A DNA stretch of 64,000 nucleotides from Mesorhabditis belari (lineage: Eukaryota; Nematoda; Chromadorea; Rhabditida; Rhabditidae): contig CAUEEP010000930.1 of NCBI GenBank assembly GCA_958450365.1, positions 496,001-560,000 of the forward strand, in the 5' to 3' direction. The notes under the pieces are model-generated. The model was not told the origin of the DNA. It was given only the letters and a program-made list of their open reading frames with translations, and did not search any database. The translations under genes and the position numbers were made by a program. Positions 34,707 through 45,870 of the stretch are shown here, one piece after another; position 1 is the stretch's first letter, and each line of letters opens with the position of its first letter.

Positions 34707-37700
34707 TTAAGCACAAAGTACATCTTGAGAGACTTGAGAGACTCTAAAACTTGCCTCAACGGTCGTAGAGTCAACTGGTGGCTGAGTTGATTTGAATTGT
34801 GGAATCAACGTTGGGATTACAGTTGATAAAGGCTCGGATGTGGTTGACGATTCTTTGCGAGTGATCACTTTCTGTCGAAGAATCTCTTTCTCGGTTGTTG
34901 ATGCGCTTTCGGTGGTGCTTGTTGGTGTTGAGGATGACAGGGGTAAGGCCTAGAATTGTATAGAGAGATAAAAGAAAGTAAGAACTTTCATTTATTTATT
35001 AGAAAAAGATATTTAGCTATCTAAAGTTTCGAATTGGTCTCTAAATTTGATTCTTGCATGTCGTACGGTACTTCAGGATTTGCCGTACTTTCAGTGACTC
35101 TTAAGTTAGCTCGCCAAGAGACAAGATTACGGTAACTTTTCTAGAGACAGACAGACAGAGAGACAGATTACGGTAACTTTCCCAAGGACAGACAGACAGA
35201 CAGACAGACAGACTACGGTAACTTTTCTAGATACATACAGTCAGACAGACAAACAGTCAGACAGATTACTGTAACTGCACCTTTGTAGTCTCCTCTGTGA
35301 TGAGAACCGTTGTCTCCTCTTTTTTCTCTTTTGTCGTAGAAGCGTCAGTCGTTTCTTTCTGTAATCATCAACAATTGTAAATTAAGCGTTAGATGAAGGA
35401 GCTTTTAAAGTTATAGTTTTAAAAATAGTTTTTCTAAAGAACTTAACTAATTGATTAGTATGATGAAAGATCTTAACTAAGTCTTTAAACCCACCTCTTC
35501 AATTGTTGTCTTTTCCCGAATCTCAGCGCGAATTTTGGCTGTAGTTGATGGTTGAATGGGGCTCTAAAACAAAAAAAAATGTTTAAATCAATATTTTAGC
35601 ATAGATAAATTTGTATCTGTGCAAAAATGAGAAAATTCGATTTTTGAACCTTTTTATTTAAGCTCCTTTTATCTAGGAAAGTCATTTCAAAAAGAATTTT
35701 CTGAAATTTCTTTTGTCTAGAATTTTTCTTTAGTTTTCTTTATGCCTTATACATAAAAGTTAAAGTTAAACAGTACTTAAAAGGATTTAAAATCATTTCT
35801 AATCATTTCTAAACATTTCTAAACATTCCTAAACATTCCTAAACATTCCTAAACCTTTCTAAACACTTCTAATCATTTCTAAACCTTTCTAATCATTTCT
35901 AAACATTTCTAAACATTTCTAAACCTTTCTAATCATTTCTAAATATTTTTAAACATATAATTCAATGATGAAGACATTTTTATATTTCTTTAGCGTACTG
36001 TAAACTTACTAAAGTGCTTTCCGTGGGATTTGTGCTCATTTCAGTCACTTTTTGCTCAACTTTTTTTAACGTTTTCTCAGTGGTTGATGGATTTGTCGAG
36101 GATTCATTGGGCTAAATATTTTTTTGATAAAGAAATTTCGAATTTTTAAACCATCTCCGTCTTTAGCTCAACGGGCTTCGGAGTGGCGAGGATCGTCGCT
36201 AAGTTTGTTTTACTCGACTCGACGGTTGAGGTGATTGTCGGCAATTCCTAAAGAAGAGAAAACTTTGAAAAGCTTTCTTTTCGAAAGAAATTTCCATCTT
36301 TAAAGCTAGATAAGCTTTTTGTAAGCTTGCAAATTATCAAAAAACAGTAGTAATTTAGTTTTTTTTGAATAATTAAGTATTATATTTGATTTATTCAAAA
36401 AAATCCAAGCAATCAAACAAAATAAAGAAATGAATCCTTTTGAAATCCTATTTTCTCTAATAGTAGTGCACCACGCAGCGAGCCGAGTTGATGCCTATTT
36501 TACGGTTTTCAAAGTTTTCCCAGAAACTCAACACTCTAATCCCCCAAAAGATCTCATCATCGGCTACATTTTCCGACCCCACATCGATAGATTCTGATAA
36601 GCGATTTTTGAGTTTCGAGGAATTTAGATAAAGCTTACGGTGCACTACGATTAGAGAGAATACGTTATCCACCTTTATCCACTGTTCAACTTATACATAA
36701 CTCTTGAAAGGCATTGATCGTTGTTTTGTGGAATGACGAAAGCTGGCCAATGAAAGGAAATAATCGTTTTTGATGGTTGCGGTTTTATGTGAAGTTTTAT
36801 GTGTACTGTATTTCCTCTAAGAGTAGTGCACCACGCAGCGAGCCGAGTTGATGCCGATTTTACGGCTTTCAAAGTTTTCGCAGAAGCTCAACACTCTAAT
36901 CCCCGAAAAGATCTCATCATCAGCTACATTTTCCGACTCCACATCGATAGGTTCTGATAAGCGCTTTTCGAGATTTCGAGGAATTTAGGCAAGGCTCAGG
37001 GTGCACTACTATTAGAATTGTTTGGATTTGGGGAGGTGTTCTTTGTGCGCGCGAGCAATCGTTCTTTATCTGGCCAACGGTCCTAGCATAAGGTGCTTTC
37101 CTTGGAGTCCAGGACAGCACCTGGAATTGAAGAATCACGTGCAACCTTGCTCTCCCATTATTTCCGACGGTATTCTCTCAGAAATTTCCCTTTTCTAGAG
37201 TTGCACTTTTTTGGAAAATACGATAATTGTTTGGATTTGTGCAGAGATCTTTGGTTTTTTCCTTGTTTTCGCTCTGGATTTAACGCCAAAAACTTTTGAA
37301 TAAGGTCTCTTTTGAATTTAAGATATAAACATTAAAATTCGAGAATTTATAAAGATTTTTCAGACTTGAATTTACTTTTGAATTGAACTTGAACACTTAT
37401 TTATGTGTTTGGAACAAAAATTTCACTCTTTTGCATGAATTTTCGTTAAGCAACCCCATTATTTATACTTTTACTGTAACCAAACGAGTTACTTGCGGGG
37501 GGGTGGTCCCTTTTGAGGGGAATGCGGTCGGCGCCGGATTCGACCCGCGCGTTCCCCGCGCCAAGCGACACCGCGGCGGAACAGGATGAAAGCCACAATT
37601 TAACTGACTTAACACTGACTTAACAGCAAGGAAATGAACAAATCTTAGACAATATATAACAAAAAATTTAGCAAACGTTTTTCTCTTACCTTTTCAGTCG

Positions 37701-37791
37701 CTGTGGTCGACTCGATGATCAGTTTTGACTCGGCCCACCATTGTGATGTGATGGAGTTGACGAAAAGTAACGACAAAAAGATCAACCGCAT
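34707..37791 (-). CDS. Gene 5: secreted Thr/Ser-rich protein
   Basis: Exons (high to low) 37791-37690, 36247-36152, 36111-36010, 35563-35495, 35358-35281, 34949-34707; 229 residues. The start MRLIFLSLLFVNSITSQ is a signal peptide, with cleavage likely near residue 17. The rest is low in structure and rich in Thr, Ser, Glu and Lys, with motifs such as STTESASTTEKE and TTDASTTKEKKEETT; this suggests an O-glycosylated, mucin-like or cuticle/surface protein. No cysteine framework or known domain. The last exon passes a GCAAGT that could be a GC donor at 34754; if used, the C-terminus changes and the read-through tail (SFRVSQVSQDVLCA), which lies in a dispersed repeat, is not made. Intron 1 (1.4 kb) holds two MITE copies. 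Confidence 0.7.
36453..36665. repeat. MITE, about 210 bp, copy 1
   Basis: Ends TCTCTAATAGTAGTGCACC and GGTGCACTACGATTAGAGA are inverted repeats. Nearly the same sequence recurs at 36813-37018. Both lie in intron 1 of gene 5. Confidence 0.85.
36813..37018. repeat. MITE, about 205 bp, copy 2
   Basis: Same order as copy 1: AGTAGTGCACCACGCAGCGA, GATCTCATCATC, ACATCGATAG, ending in GGTGCACTACTATTAGA. Some 90% alike by eye. Confidence 0.85.
37490..37585. other. Isolated GC-rich block
   Basis: GTTACTTGCGGGGGGGTGGT to ACACCGCGGCGGAACAGG is far richer in G+C than anything around it and contains many CpG. No frame, tRNA or known RNA recognised; it lies in intron 1 of gene 5. Confidence 0.5.
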
Positions 37792-37919
37792 TTTTGAGAA
37801 GAGATTGGTTCTGGAAAGATGAGCTGATGATCTGGACTTGGACTGTGGCACTGTAGGAAAAGAGATTCAACTCAATGATAGAGATTGACACCATTGGGAA
37901 TTGAAAAGAATGGTATTGC

Positions 37920-38280
37920 AAGTCTCAGTACAGTATGCCAAAGCTACAGTAACCCTGGACTACTGTCTTCCGCAGTTACAGTATGCTAGAGCTACAGTAA
38001 GTCAGGGTACAATAAGCCAGAGCTACAGTACCTCTGAACGACTGGATTCCATAGCTACAGTAACCCTGAACTACTGTCTTCCGCAGCTACAGTATTCTAC
38101 AGTAGGTTAGAGCTACAGTCTTACATAGCTACAGTATGCCATATATCAGAGCTACAGTAACCCTGAGCGATTGTATGCCATAGCTACAGTATGCTAGAGC
38201 TGCAGCCTGTCACGACAATATACCACAGCTACCGTATCCTAGAACTAAAGGATTTTTGACCTACAGTATGCTAAAGTCAT
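37920..38280. repeat. Loose minisatellite of AGCTACAGTA
   Basis: AGAGCTACAGTA, CATAGCTACAGTA and CCCTGAACTACTGT recur about twenty times just upstream of gene 5. Same word as the TACTGTAG tracts elsewhere. Confidence 0.8.
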
Positions 38281-38865
38281 AGTGAATATCATTGGGAATT
38301 GAATATGAATGTAAACTAAGTACAAGCATTATACAATTAAATAAAATTCTAATAGAATAGTGAGGTAAAAGTTAAGACTTAGAAATACAGTAATCTCCTA
38401 CAGGCAATACAAATAATAGAAAAGGTTTCTACTTATGAAATCAATTCAAAAGCTTTAACACAAAGAAGATAAGAATAAAATTGAAAAGAAATTAAAAACA
38501 AAATCAAAAACATTTTGATAAAATAGCGAAAAGATCATAAAATATTCAGAAATCGAAAAGATTTGGAAAAATCTTCACGTAAAGTCTTCTCAAGTGTGAT
38601 GCGATAGCGGAAGCGGGGAGACTGTGAGTGCGCGGACGGCCATCGCTTATAAGTGTCGCCGGGAGAGTCCACATTGTTCTCTTTTTCTCTTCTTTCCACC
38701 ATTTTCTATCCACTGACCACTCCCTAAGGCTAAAAAAGACTGCGAAATGGCAAACATCCGGAATCGGCACTTTTTCTCATCTTCTTTAGGCCAGACTTTG
38801 AAATCAAGACTCTTGACAAAGCCAAGAACTTTTGAATCTGTTCTATAGTATTGTAGCACTGTAAT

Positions 38866-39010
38866 CTGTAGGACTGTAGGGCTGTAGGACTGTAGGACTG
38901 TAGGACTGTAATCTTTAGTGCTGTAGGACTGTAGTACTGTAGTGCTGTAGGACTGTAGTACTGTAGTACTGTAGGACTGTAGTACTGTAGTACTGTAGGA
39001 CTGTAGGACT
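38866..39010. repeat. CTGTAGGACTGTAGTA minisatellite
   Basis: About fifteen units of 10 bp (GGACTGTAGT). Confidence 0.9.
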
Positions 39011-39355
39011 GTGGTACTTTAACATCATAGCTTGTAGCCTATAGTACTACGGTATCTATAGCTTTATAGCACCGTAATCTGTTGTATTGTGTTACCGTAG
39101 TGTTCTTGGAGACTTAAAGTACTGTAGTATTGTAATCCTTTCTCTGGATTACTGTAGGATTCTCAGTGGTGCGCTAGATGAGATGCGTTTACGAAATAAA
39201 CTCCTCGACATTAACTCCTCTGATCATATGGTAATTGCGAAAATGAATTTTAGCTAGAGCTTAGCATACAATTTGTAAAAGAAGCAGCAATAAAGCACTA
39301 TTACAATCTTCTTTTTTATCTTAGTTTGCAAGAGTAAGTACTAAATATGGAAAAA

Positions 39356-39502
39356 TTTCAAGTCGAACCTAATTCCATCTTCGTTTTCTCAAAGGTTTCT
39401 TCCTCTGACTTTTTCTACAGATAGAAATCAACGTTTTCAGCTCGTAGACAAAATTTTAGAGTAATCAGCCGAGAAAACGAAGATGGAATTAAGTTCGACT
39501 TG
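39356..39502. repeat. Inverted repeat, 31-bp arms
   Basis: AAGTCGAACCTAATTCCATC... at 39360 and its reverse complement ...GATGGAATTAAGTTCGACTT ending at 39502, separated by about 80 bp. A small foldback element. Confidence 0.8.
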
Positions 39503-39523
39503 GCATTTTTCCCATTTCTTGCA

Positions 39524-39705
39524 AGTACTGGACCGTGCTGTGGACTAGTAATAGAAGCCGAGTACTGTAGACTTGCTTCTAGCCATTTCCTAGCCCAAGA
39601 AAGCAATCAAAACAGTACTGGACCGTGCTGTGGACTAGTAATAGAAGCCGAGTACTGTAGACTTGCTTCTAGCCATTTCCTACCCCACAAAGGCAATCAA
39701 AACAC
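39524..39705. repeat. 91-bp tandem duplication
   Basis: AGTACTGGACCGTGCTGTGG to TTTCCTA occurs twice in a row (39524 and 39615) with only a few changes at the 3' end. Confidence 0.9.
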
Positions 39706-39908
39706 GGAATCTTCTCGTTTTTCTAATCCTCAGTCATTCTTTTTCCTCCAACCACTCCCCATTTTCTTAATCGGATTATTCCGCGCGGCTCGAAATAAGA
39801 CCAAAATAAAACGCTATCGTTGACCATTTTTTCTTTAATCATCCTCATTCACTTCCTGGCAATAGTCAGGAAAATTTAGCAATTTTGCAACATTAAAACA
39901 TTAAAGTA

Positions 39909-40082
39909 CAGTGGAACCTCTCTATAACGTAACTCACGGGACGGCTATAGCTTACGTTATATAGAGGTTTACGTTATATAGAGTGCCGTTTTATATAGCT
40001 TAACGTCGGCCGGGACCGGTCACGCCTTACGTTATAGAGAGGTTTACGTTATATCGAGGTTCGTTATAGAGAGGTTCGACTG
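39909..40082. mobile_element. 174-bp pogo/Tigger-type MITE
   Basis: Ends CAGTGGAACCTCTCTATAAC and CGTTATAGAGAGGTTCGACTG read inverted; TA on both sides. CAGT(C/G)GAACCTCTCTATAACG ends are typical of the pogo group of Tc1/mariner elements. No coding capacity. Confidence 0.85.
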
Positions 40083-40379
40083 TATATGAAAATGATGATT
40101 TACCGTAGTACCAATAGAATTTTAATATTCCTAGCCAAGTTCCTATACCAATTTTCCATTCGTTTAATCGAAATTGATCTCCAGTGAGAAATTCTTTGAT
40201 CTTTCCTTTTGAAAAGAGATATTTGTCGACAAAAGACTAGTCTTTCCTTTCACAATTCTATTCAAACAAAAAAAAATCGCAACATTTGAAGATTGTTCAC
40301 TTCTGTGTCCATCGAAGTGACCATTGAGACAAGTCGTTCAATCCAGTTTCCTCAAGTGAAAAGGGAAATTTCTGAGAGG

Positions 40380-40860
40380 AAACCGTGGGAATCAATGGGA
40401 GCACATGAGCTTAAGTGATTTTTCAATTCCTTCTGTTTCTCCGAAGTCCAAGGAAAGCACTTTATGCTAGGAGAAAAAAAATCGTACTTTTTGGGTAGTT
40501 TCTTGAGACAAAGCTCTAAAATAAACTCCGCTGATGGATTCAACGACCCTGAAAACCCCAAAGCAAAAATTTTCGGAGCACATGAGTGTAAGTGATTCTT
40601 CAATTCCTTCTCCGAAGTCCAATGAAAGCACTTTATGCTAAGAGCGTTTGCCAGATAAAGAGCGATTTTACGCGCGCACAAAGAACACCTTGCCAGTCAT
40701 TTTATACAGTGATTTGCAAATGATTTCCAAATAAGATTTAGTCTTTAAAGTGTGTGCCTCGAGGTTTCCAGGGTCGTAGAATCCATTAGCGGAGTTCATT
40801 TTAGATCTTTGTCTCAAGAAACTACCCAAAAAGTACGGTTTTTTTCAATTCTATAAGCAA
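40380..40860. repeat. Composite inverted and direct repeat
   Basis: GAGCACATGAG..GTAAGTGAT, TCAATTCCTTCT and CCGAAGTCCAA..GAAAGCACTTTATGCTA occur twice (40405 and 40577). CTTTGTCTCAAGAAACTACC near 40810 is the reverse complement of 40495-40515, and the GGGTCGTAGAATCCATTA block inverts 40530-40550. It includes an inverted copy of the GGAGGTGTTCTTTGTGCGCG repeat. Confidence 0.75.
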
Positions 40861-41164
40861 AAAAAAATGTTTCTAGAAAAACACGCACACGCACTTTTGC
40901 ACTTTTTCTTTTCCTTTTCCATCTACCGCGGAAATTCCCCCTTTGTGAGTAAATATTGTCCCAAGAAAAGCGATGATTGTGTGGCACTGGAATCGACCAA
41001 CATTTGCATATTCTTTTCAACCAATGTTTTTCTTCTTTCGAGAAACAGGAATCGTTGGAAAGTGCAAAATACTTCAAAAAAAGGAGGAAAAAGATAGAGT
41101 CTAGTGGCTGCAATGGGACGTGGAAAATAGAGGAATGTACGGCTAATCGTAGAATTACACCAAG

Positions 41165-41605
41165 AAAGCCATCCGTAATCCTGTCTCGAAAATCACCGTA
41201 ATCTTGGCTTGAAAACTACCGTATTGCTGGCTTGATAACTACCGTATTCCTGGCTTAATAACTACCGTAATCTTGTGTTGAAAACTACCGTATTCCTGGC
41301 TTGAAAAGTACCTTATTTCTGGCTTGAAAGCTACCGCAACCCTGCCCCGAAAACTACCGTATTCCTGGCTTGAAAAGTACCTTATTTCTGGCTTGAAAGC
41401 TACCGTATTCCTGCCCCGAAAACTACCGTATTCCTGGCTTGAAAGCTACCGTAACCCTGCCTCGAAAACTACCGTATTCCTGGCTTGAAAGCTACCGCAA
41501 CCCTGCCCCGAAAACTACCGTATTCCTGGCTTGAAAGCTACCGTAACCCTGTCTCGAAAACTACCGTATTCCTAACTTGATAACTACCGTAATCTTGGCT
41601 GTAGA
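41165..41605. repeat. Minisatellite GAAAACTACCGTATTCCTGGCTT
   Basis: About twenty units of 20-22 bp alternating CTTGAAAACTACCGTATTCC and GCTACCGTAACCCTGCC. No gene. Confidence 0.95.
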
Positions 41606-42135
41606 AAAATTTCAACTTTGGGTGACTTTTTGAGGAGGATCGTTGCGCTAGAAGGCGTGCGTTTACAAAATTAATTTTTGCTCTATTAAGCTAGCAAGAA
41701 AGTTCATAAAAAAAGTTTGCACGTTGATTTCTCAAAAACAAAGCCATCAATTCTTCCCAGATTTTTTTGATAAACTTGATTTAGATTTCAAAAAGTTTTA
41801 GACAAAAAAAGCAGCGTGGGCTTCTGGCAAAAAATCAGAGATTTCTTCAGCTGAAATGACTTGGTCACTTTTATGAGTGATCACTTTTAAGTGATTGATC
41901 AACCTTTAGACAAGTTTTTAATGGGTTAATGAATAGGTAATGGATTCTATTCAAAACCTAAAACAAAGTACTTAAAATAAGGAAAATTTGTGTTTAAATC
42001 AAATTTGATCTAATGCTTTCACTTTCCCAGAATCACCAGAATTCTGAAAAGTTAAATTGCCAAACACTTGCCAAGATGACACCAAAAAAAAAGGATTTTT
42101 TGAAATAAAGCTTTTCTGTAAAAAATTTTTTATCA

Positions 42136-42605
42136 AAAAAATAGAGATTATAGAGTGTATTGCTGCTTTATGCTAGCTTTACTTTATAAAGAATCTCTTT
42201 GTTCTTAAGAGTAAACGGATATGGACTAGAGATTTGGGTTAAGTTAAAGAGAGTGGATCCCTTTTGATATCCTACCATCTCTAAACATCTCTATCACCCC
42301 GACAACTCGACTCAACTCCTCCAAAGTATTAGAGGCGAGTCCCTGTAAAATGACTGACTTGAAGCAAAAAAATAGAGATTATAGAGTGCATTGTTTATTT
42401 ATGCTAGCTTTACAGAATCTCTTTATTATAAGAAATCTCTTTGTTCTTTAGAGTAAACGGATATGGACTAGAGATTTGGGTTAAGTTAAAGAGAGTGGAT
42501 CCCTTTTGATATCCTACCATCTCTAAACATCTCTATCACCCCGACAACCCCGACTCAACTCCTCTAACGTATTAGAGGGGTGTCCCTCTAAAATGACTGA
42601 CTTGA
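42136..42605. repeat. About 235-bp tandem duplication
   Basis: AAAAAATAGAGATTATAGAG to AAAATGACTGACTTGAA is present twice (42136-42365 and 42369-42605) with a few changes (GAGGCGAGTCCCT / GAGGGGTGTCCCT). Confidence 0.9.
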
Positions 42606-43099
42606 ACTGCAGTTGCAAAGCAGATATATATATCTTTATTTCTAGTAGTACGATAAGTCGAATAGCTTACAAATTAGTGAAAGGCGAAGGGGGACTTCAA
42701 GTGAGAGCCAAGAGCCACACTTTTTCTCCTAGGCAATTTCAAGGATTGCCTTTTCTCGGCGATGAATGGGATAAGCACAGAAGAGATCACATTCACATAA
42801 GAATAGATAAATCATTTAATAATAACAATAGTAATTAAAATATGGGTTTGGCTTAGAGGTGAAAAATCTGTTGGAAAAAGTGAGCTGAAATTTAAGCTAA
42901 AAAATAGAAATTTTTTTAAATCACATTTAATTTTAAATTTTTAAATCTAAAATTTTAAGGGAAATTTTTACTTATTTTTTTACAAGTAATTCTTGGAGTC
43001 AACTTTTAAATAATAGAAAAGAAATGTTCTCAAATTGGTGGTTTCGTTTCTAAAAGAAATTCGAGTGAAGCCTTTTTCGGGAACTTTCTTTCCAATTCC

Positions 43100-43490
43100 G
43101 GGAACTCTTTGGTCTTGAAATGTTACACCAACGCCACCTTATCATCGATTTAGTGGAATGCTTTAAAATTGTTAAAGGCATTCATCCGGACTCCCTTTTT
43201 TCTGGTCTCTTTGAATTCGGTTCTCTAGGCGCATCCAGAAGGAGGCCTTTTCTTTAATAGGAAAGTTAGTTTTAATATGAAAGTCAAAGAGATACTTGGT
43301 TGAATACTTTTCTCATACGCCAACCTTGACCTCGCTAACCGCCAACCAACCCGTTTCCTCTAAAAGCCCCCACAGTTTCTTTTTTAATCGAGTTATTAAA
43401 TTGTGGAAGTTATTTATCGAGTTATTTACCCCCTCATGTTCGTGATATTCTCACCTTGGCTAGATTTAAAACCGGCAATTTCTAGAATTT
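43100..43490 (+). pseudogene. LINE C-terminal fragment
   Basis: LIIDLVECFKIVKGIHPDS then LFEFGSLGASRRRPF at 43140-43255, then SFFNRVIKLWKL and HVRDILTLARFKTGNF in changing frames up to 43485. This is the region after the reverse transcriptase of CR1/jockey-like LINEs (RR..DLV..YK, FFNRV..LWN.LP, ..F...L). Frameshifted, dead. Confidence 0.65.
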
Positions 43491-43531
43491 CGGCAATTCA
43501 TTTGACTGCTCTGTGATTCTTTCTTGAGGTA

Positions 43532-43740
43532 CACTACTGGACAATGAAATATCATATTTGTAAAAACACTTTCCCACCTTCGCGCGTCTGTAACTCCCTT
43601 GTCTTTATCGCATTTCTAAATATTAATATTACCATTGTGTAGCCCTTGAAAAAAGCTTTCAGAAAATGTATAACACTAATAGTTTAAACTCAAAGACAAG
43701 GGAGTTACAGACGCGCGAAAGTGACGATCGTTTTTCAAAT
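43532..43740. mobile_element. MITE CACTACTGGACAATG, copy 1
   Basis: Begins CACTACTGGACAATGAAATA after TA. Inner inverted blocks CGCGCGTCTGTAACTCCCTT / AAGGGAGTTACAGACGCGCG. The right end is lost after CGATCGTTTTTCAAAT. A complete copy lies at 54314-54533. Confidence 0.8.
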
Positions 43741-43904
43741 GTGTTTACCTTTAAAATGCTTTTGAAATGCTAATTCAACATTCTTCCAGCTTTATTCAAC
43801 ATTTATTTTCAAACTATCAACCAATCTAAAAGTGAAACTTGATAAATCTAGTATCCAGGAGCTGTTCTCGGCGGTGGACAATCTAAAATTCAGATTGATA
43901 ACTA

Positions 43905-44466
43905 TTGGGTTGTCCAGTTATGAATGCGCGCTTTTGTAAATTTCTCAAGATATCGAACAGATAGAAATGAGTGTTATATATCATTCGAAAGCTGAAGATC
44001 ACCTCTACATTTTGGAATAAAAAAGTTTTTGAATTCATTCAACTTTTTGGGAAACTGACTGCACAAAGGGAGAGGTCGTTTTCGAAAAAACCCATTTCAG
44101 CTTAGCTATTCCTCAAGTTTTATGGTGTAAAATAACCACCCAGAAAAGAAAAGTAAAGATGCTCTGAAATTGTTGTATTTTTAAAAAAGTTTTATTGATA
44201 TATCTATTGGCCAAACATCAAACGGTTAACTCAATTTGAGCGGAGCCAAAACTTGATCCAAAGGCACCCTTCCATTTTTTGGCCACCTCTTCTTCTGTGC
44301 AGTCAATTTGCCCAAAAGCCGAACAAATTCAAAAACTTTTTGTATCAAAATGTAGAGGAGATCTTCAGCTTTCGAATAATACTCATATATATCTTTTTCT
44401 TGATTTCGGTATCTTGAGAAATTTACAAAATAGTAAAAAACGCGAATTCATAACTGGACAACCCAA
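43905..44466. mobile_element. 562-bp mariner-type MITE
   Basis: Inverted ends TTGGGTTGTCCAGTTATGAA, flanked by TA on both sides. Inner arms are also mirrored (ATTTCTCAAGATA / TATCTTGAGAAAT; CTACATTTTG / CAAAATGTAG). No transposase frame. Confidence 0.85.
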
Positions 44467-45870
44467 TATAATCGAAGAGATCTATTGGATTCAGATTTTG
44501 GAAACTTTTTGTATCAAAATGTAGAGGAGATCTTTTTGTATCAAATTCTATTGGATTTAGACATTGTTGGATTTAGATCAAAAAAAATAAACTACTTTAA
44601 GCCTTCCTTTATAGTAAAATACTCAAATTTTCCTTATTTATTGCAACTTTTGAATGAATTGAGCATAAAATTTTATTGTATTTATTATATTTCTTTAAAA
44701 AAAACACAATAAAGCAGCAAGAACCGGGGAAAAAAAATGACTAAAAATTTCTATAATATCGATATTTACATATGAAAAAGTCATGGATTTAACAAAAAAA
44801 ATTTGAAATTTTACATTGCGATATGTAAATTATAAATAATAGATGATAATTTTAAAGAAAAAGAAAAAAAACGAGGATTGTGAATGTGGAAAAATGTGGA
44901 AAAATGAGCATCTTTGTACTGATTTTTTTTTACTCGGAAAGGAGATTTTTAAAGGCTTTTTTCGATGAAATTTCATATGTTTCATTGAAAATTTTTGCAG
45001 TTGTATATGAATTTTTGTTGAAACTCGAGTAACGAGTAAAAAGAAAGGGGAAAAGATTGAGAAGATTGAGAGAATTTTAAGCTCTAGAACTTCGAGAACC
45101 TCTAGAACTTCTAGAACTTCTAGAACTTCTAGACTTCTAGAACCTCTAGAACTTCTAGAACTTCTAGAACTTCTAGCCGTTTACAAGTGTCATTTATTCA
45201 ATGCATTTTCAAGCTTTTCTTCATCTCTTTTTCCTTATTTCTCATGGGAATTTGATTGAAAGAGTTGCTTTGGATTACTCATACGACGAAGCTTTTGAAT
45301 GAGAGCTGGTGGACGCGTGGAACGAGCGCCGATTGAGAGTGGGTGATCGTTTCGGAGATCGGCTGCTGCCTGCAATTCATCAATGGATTAAATGAATATC
45401 CTTATTTAAAGTTTGTAAACACACCATCTATGGCGCACGCAATTCTTCACTTTTCTTGGAAAGAACGACTGATTCTTTTGAGAAAGCGACAAAACGAAAG
45501 AACTTTCGAAATTCAGCTCACTAGAAACGATGTGTTTCGACTTTTTAAGTACAAAGTACACTTCAAAAAAGAAAACCAGATCAAAATTTGTTTCTTTTAT
45601 CTAATCTAAAGTCTATTTTATCGATTTTCCATCAAAATTTCTTGATTTCTTGCAAAAATTTAGGAAAATTATTTGAGAGAAATCTAAGAAATCCAAAAAA
45701 TTCCAATTCCAATTCTCTCACCTCTCCAAGAATCATTTCTACCGCTCGAATCAAGAAAGTTAGACAAAAACGAATTCCAAAAATGAAATCTTTAACTATT
45801 TTTACTTTAGAAATTCTCTTCTTGAAATGCTTCTTCAAAAATCCGTTTTTGTTTTGAAAATGAAAACTTT
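44467..45870. other. Gene-poor spacer
   Basis: No gene seen. 45060-45178 is a perfect-looking CTAGAACTT minisatellite (10-bp unit, about ten copies). Open frames at 45343 and 45588 have no motif. A dispersed AAGTACAAAGTACAC repeat lies at about 45545. Confidence 0.5.

Noticed and set aside
35141..35270. AGACAGACAGAC blocks as a CRISPR-like array
   Set aside because: Simple microsatellite without spacers of constant length; the DNA is eukaryotic.
43861..44720. Short frames at 44279-44712 as genes
   Set aside because: The first lies within the mariner-type MITE 43905-44466 and continues past it; no motif, no splice sites.
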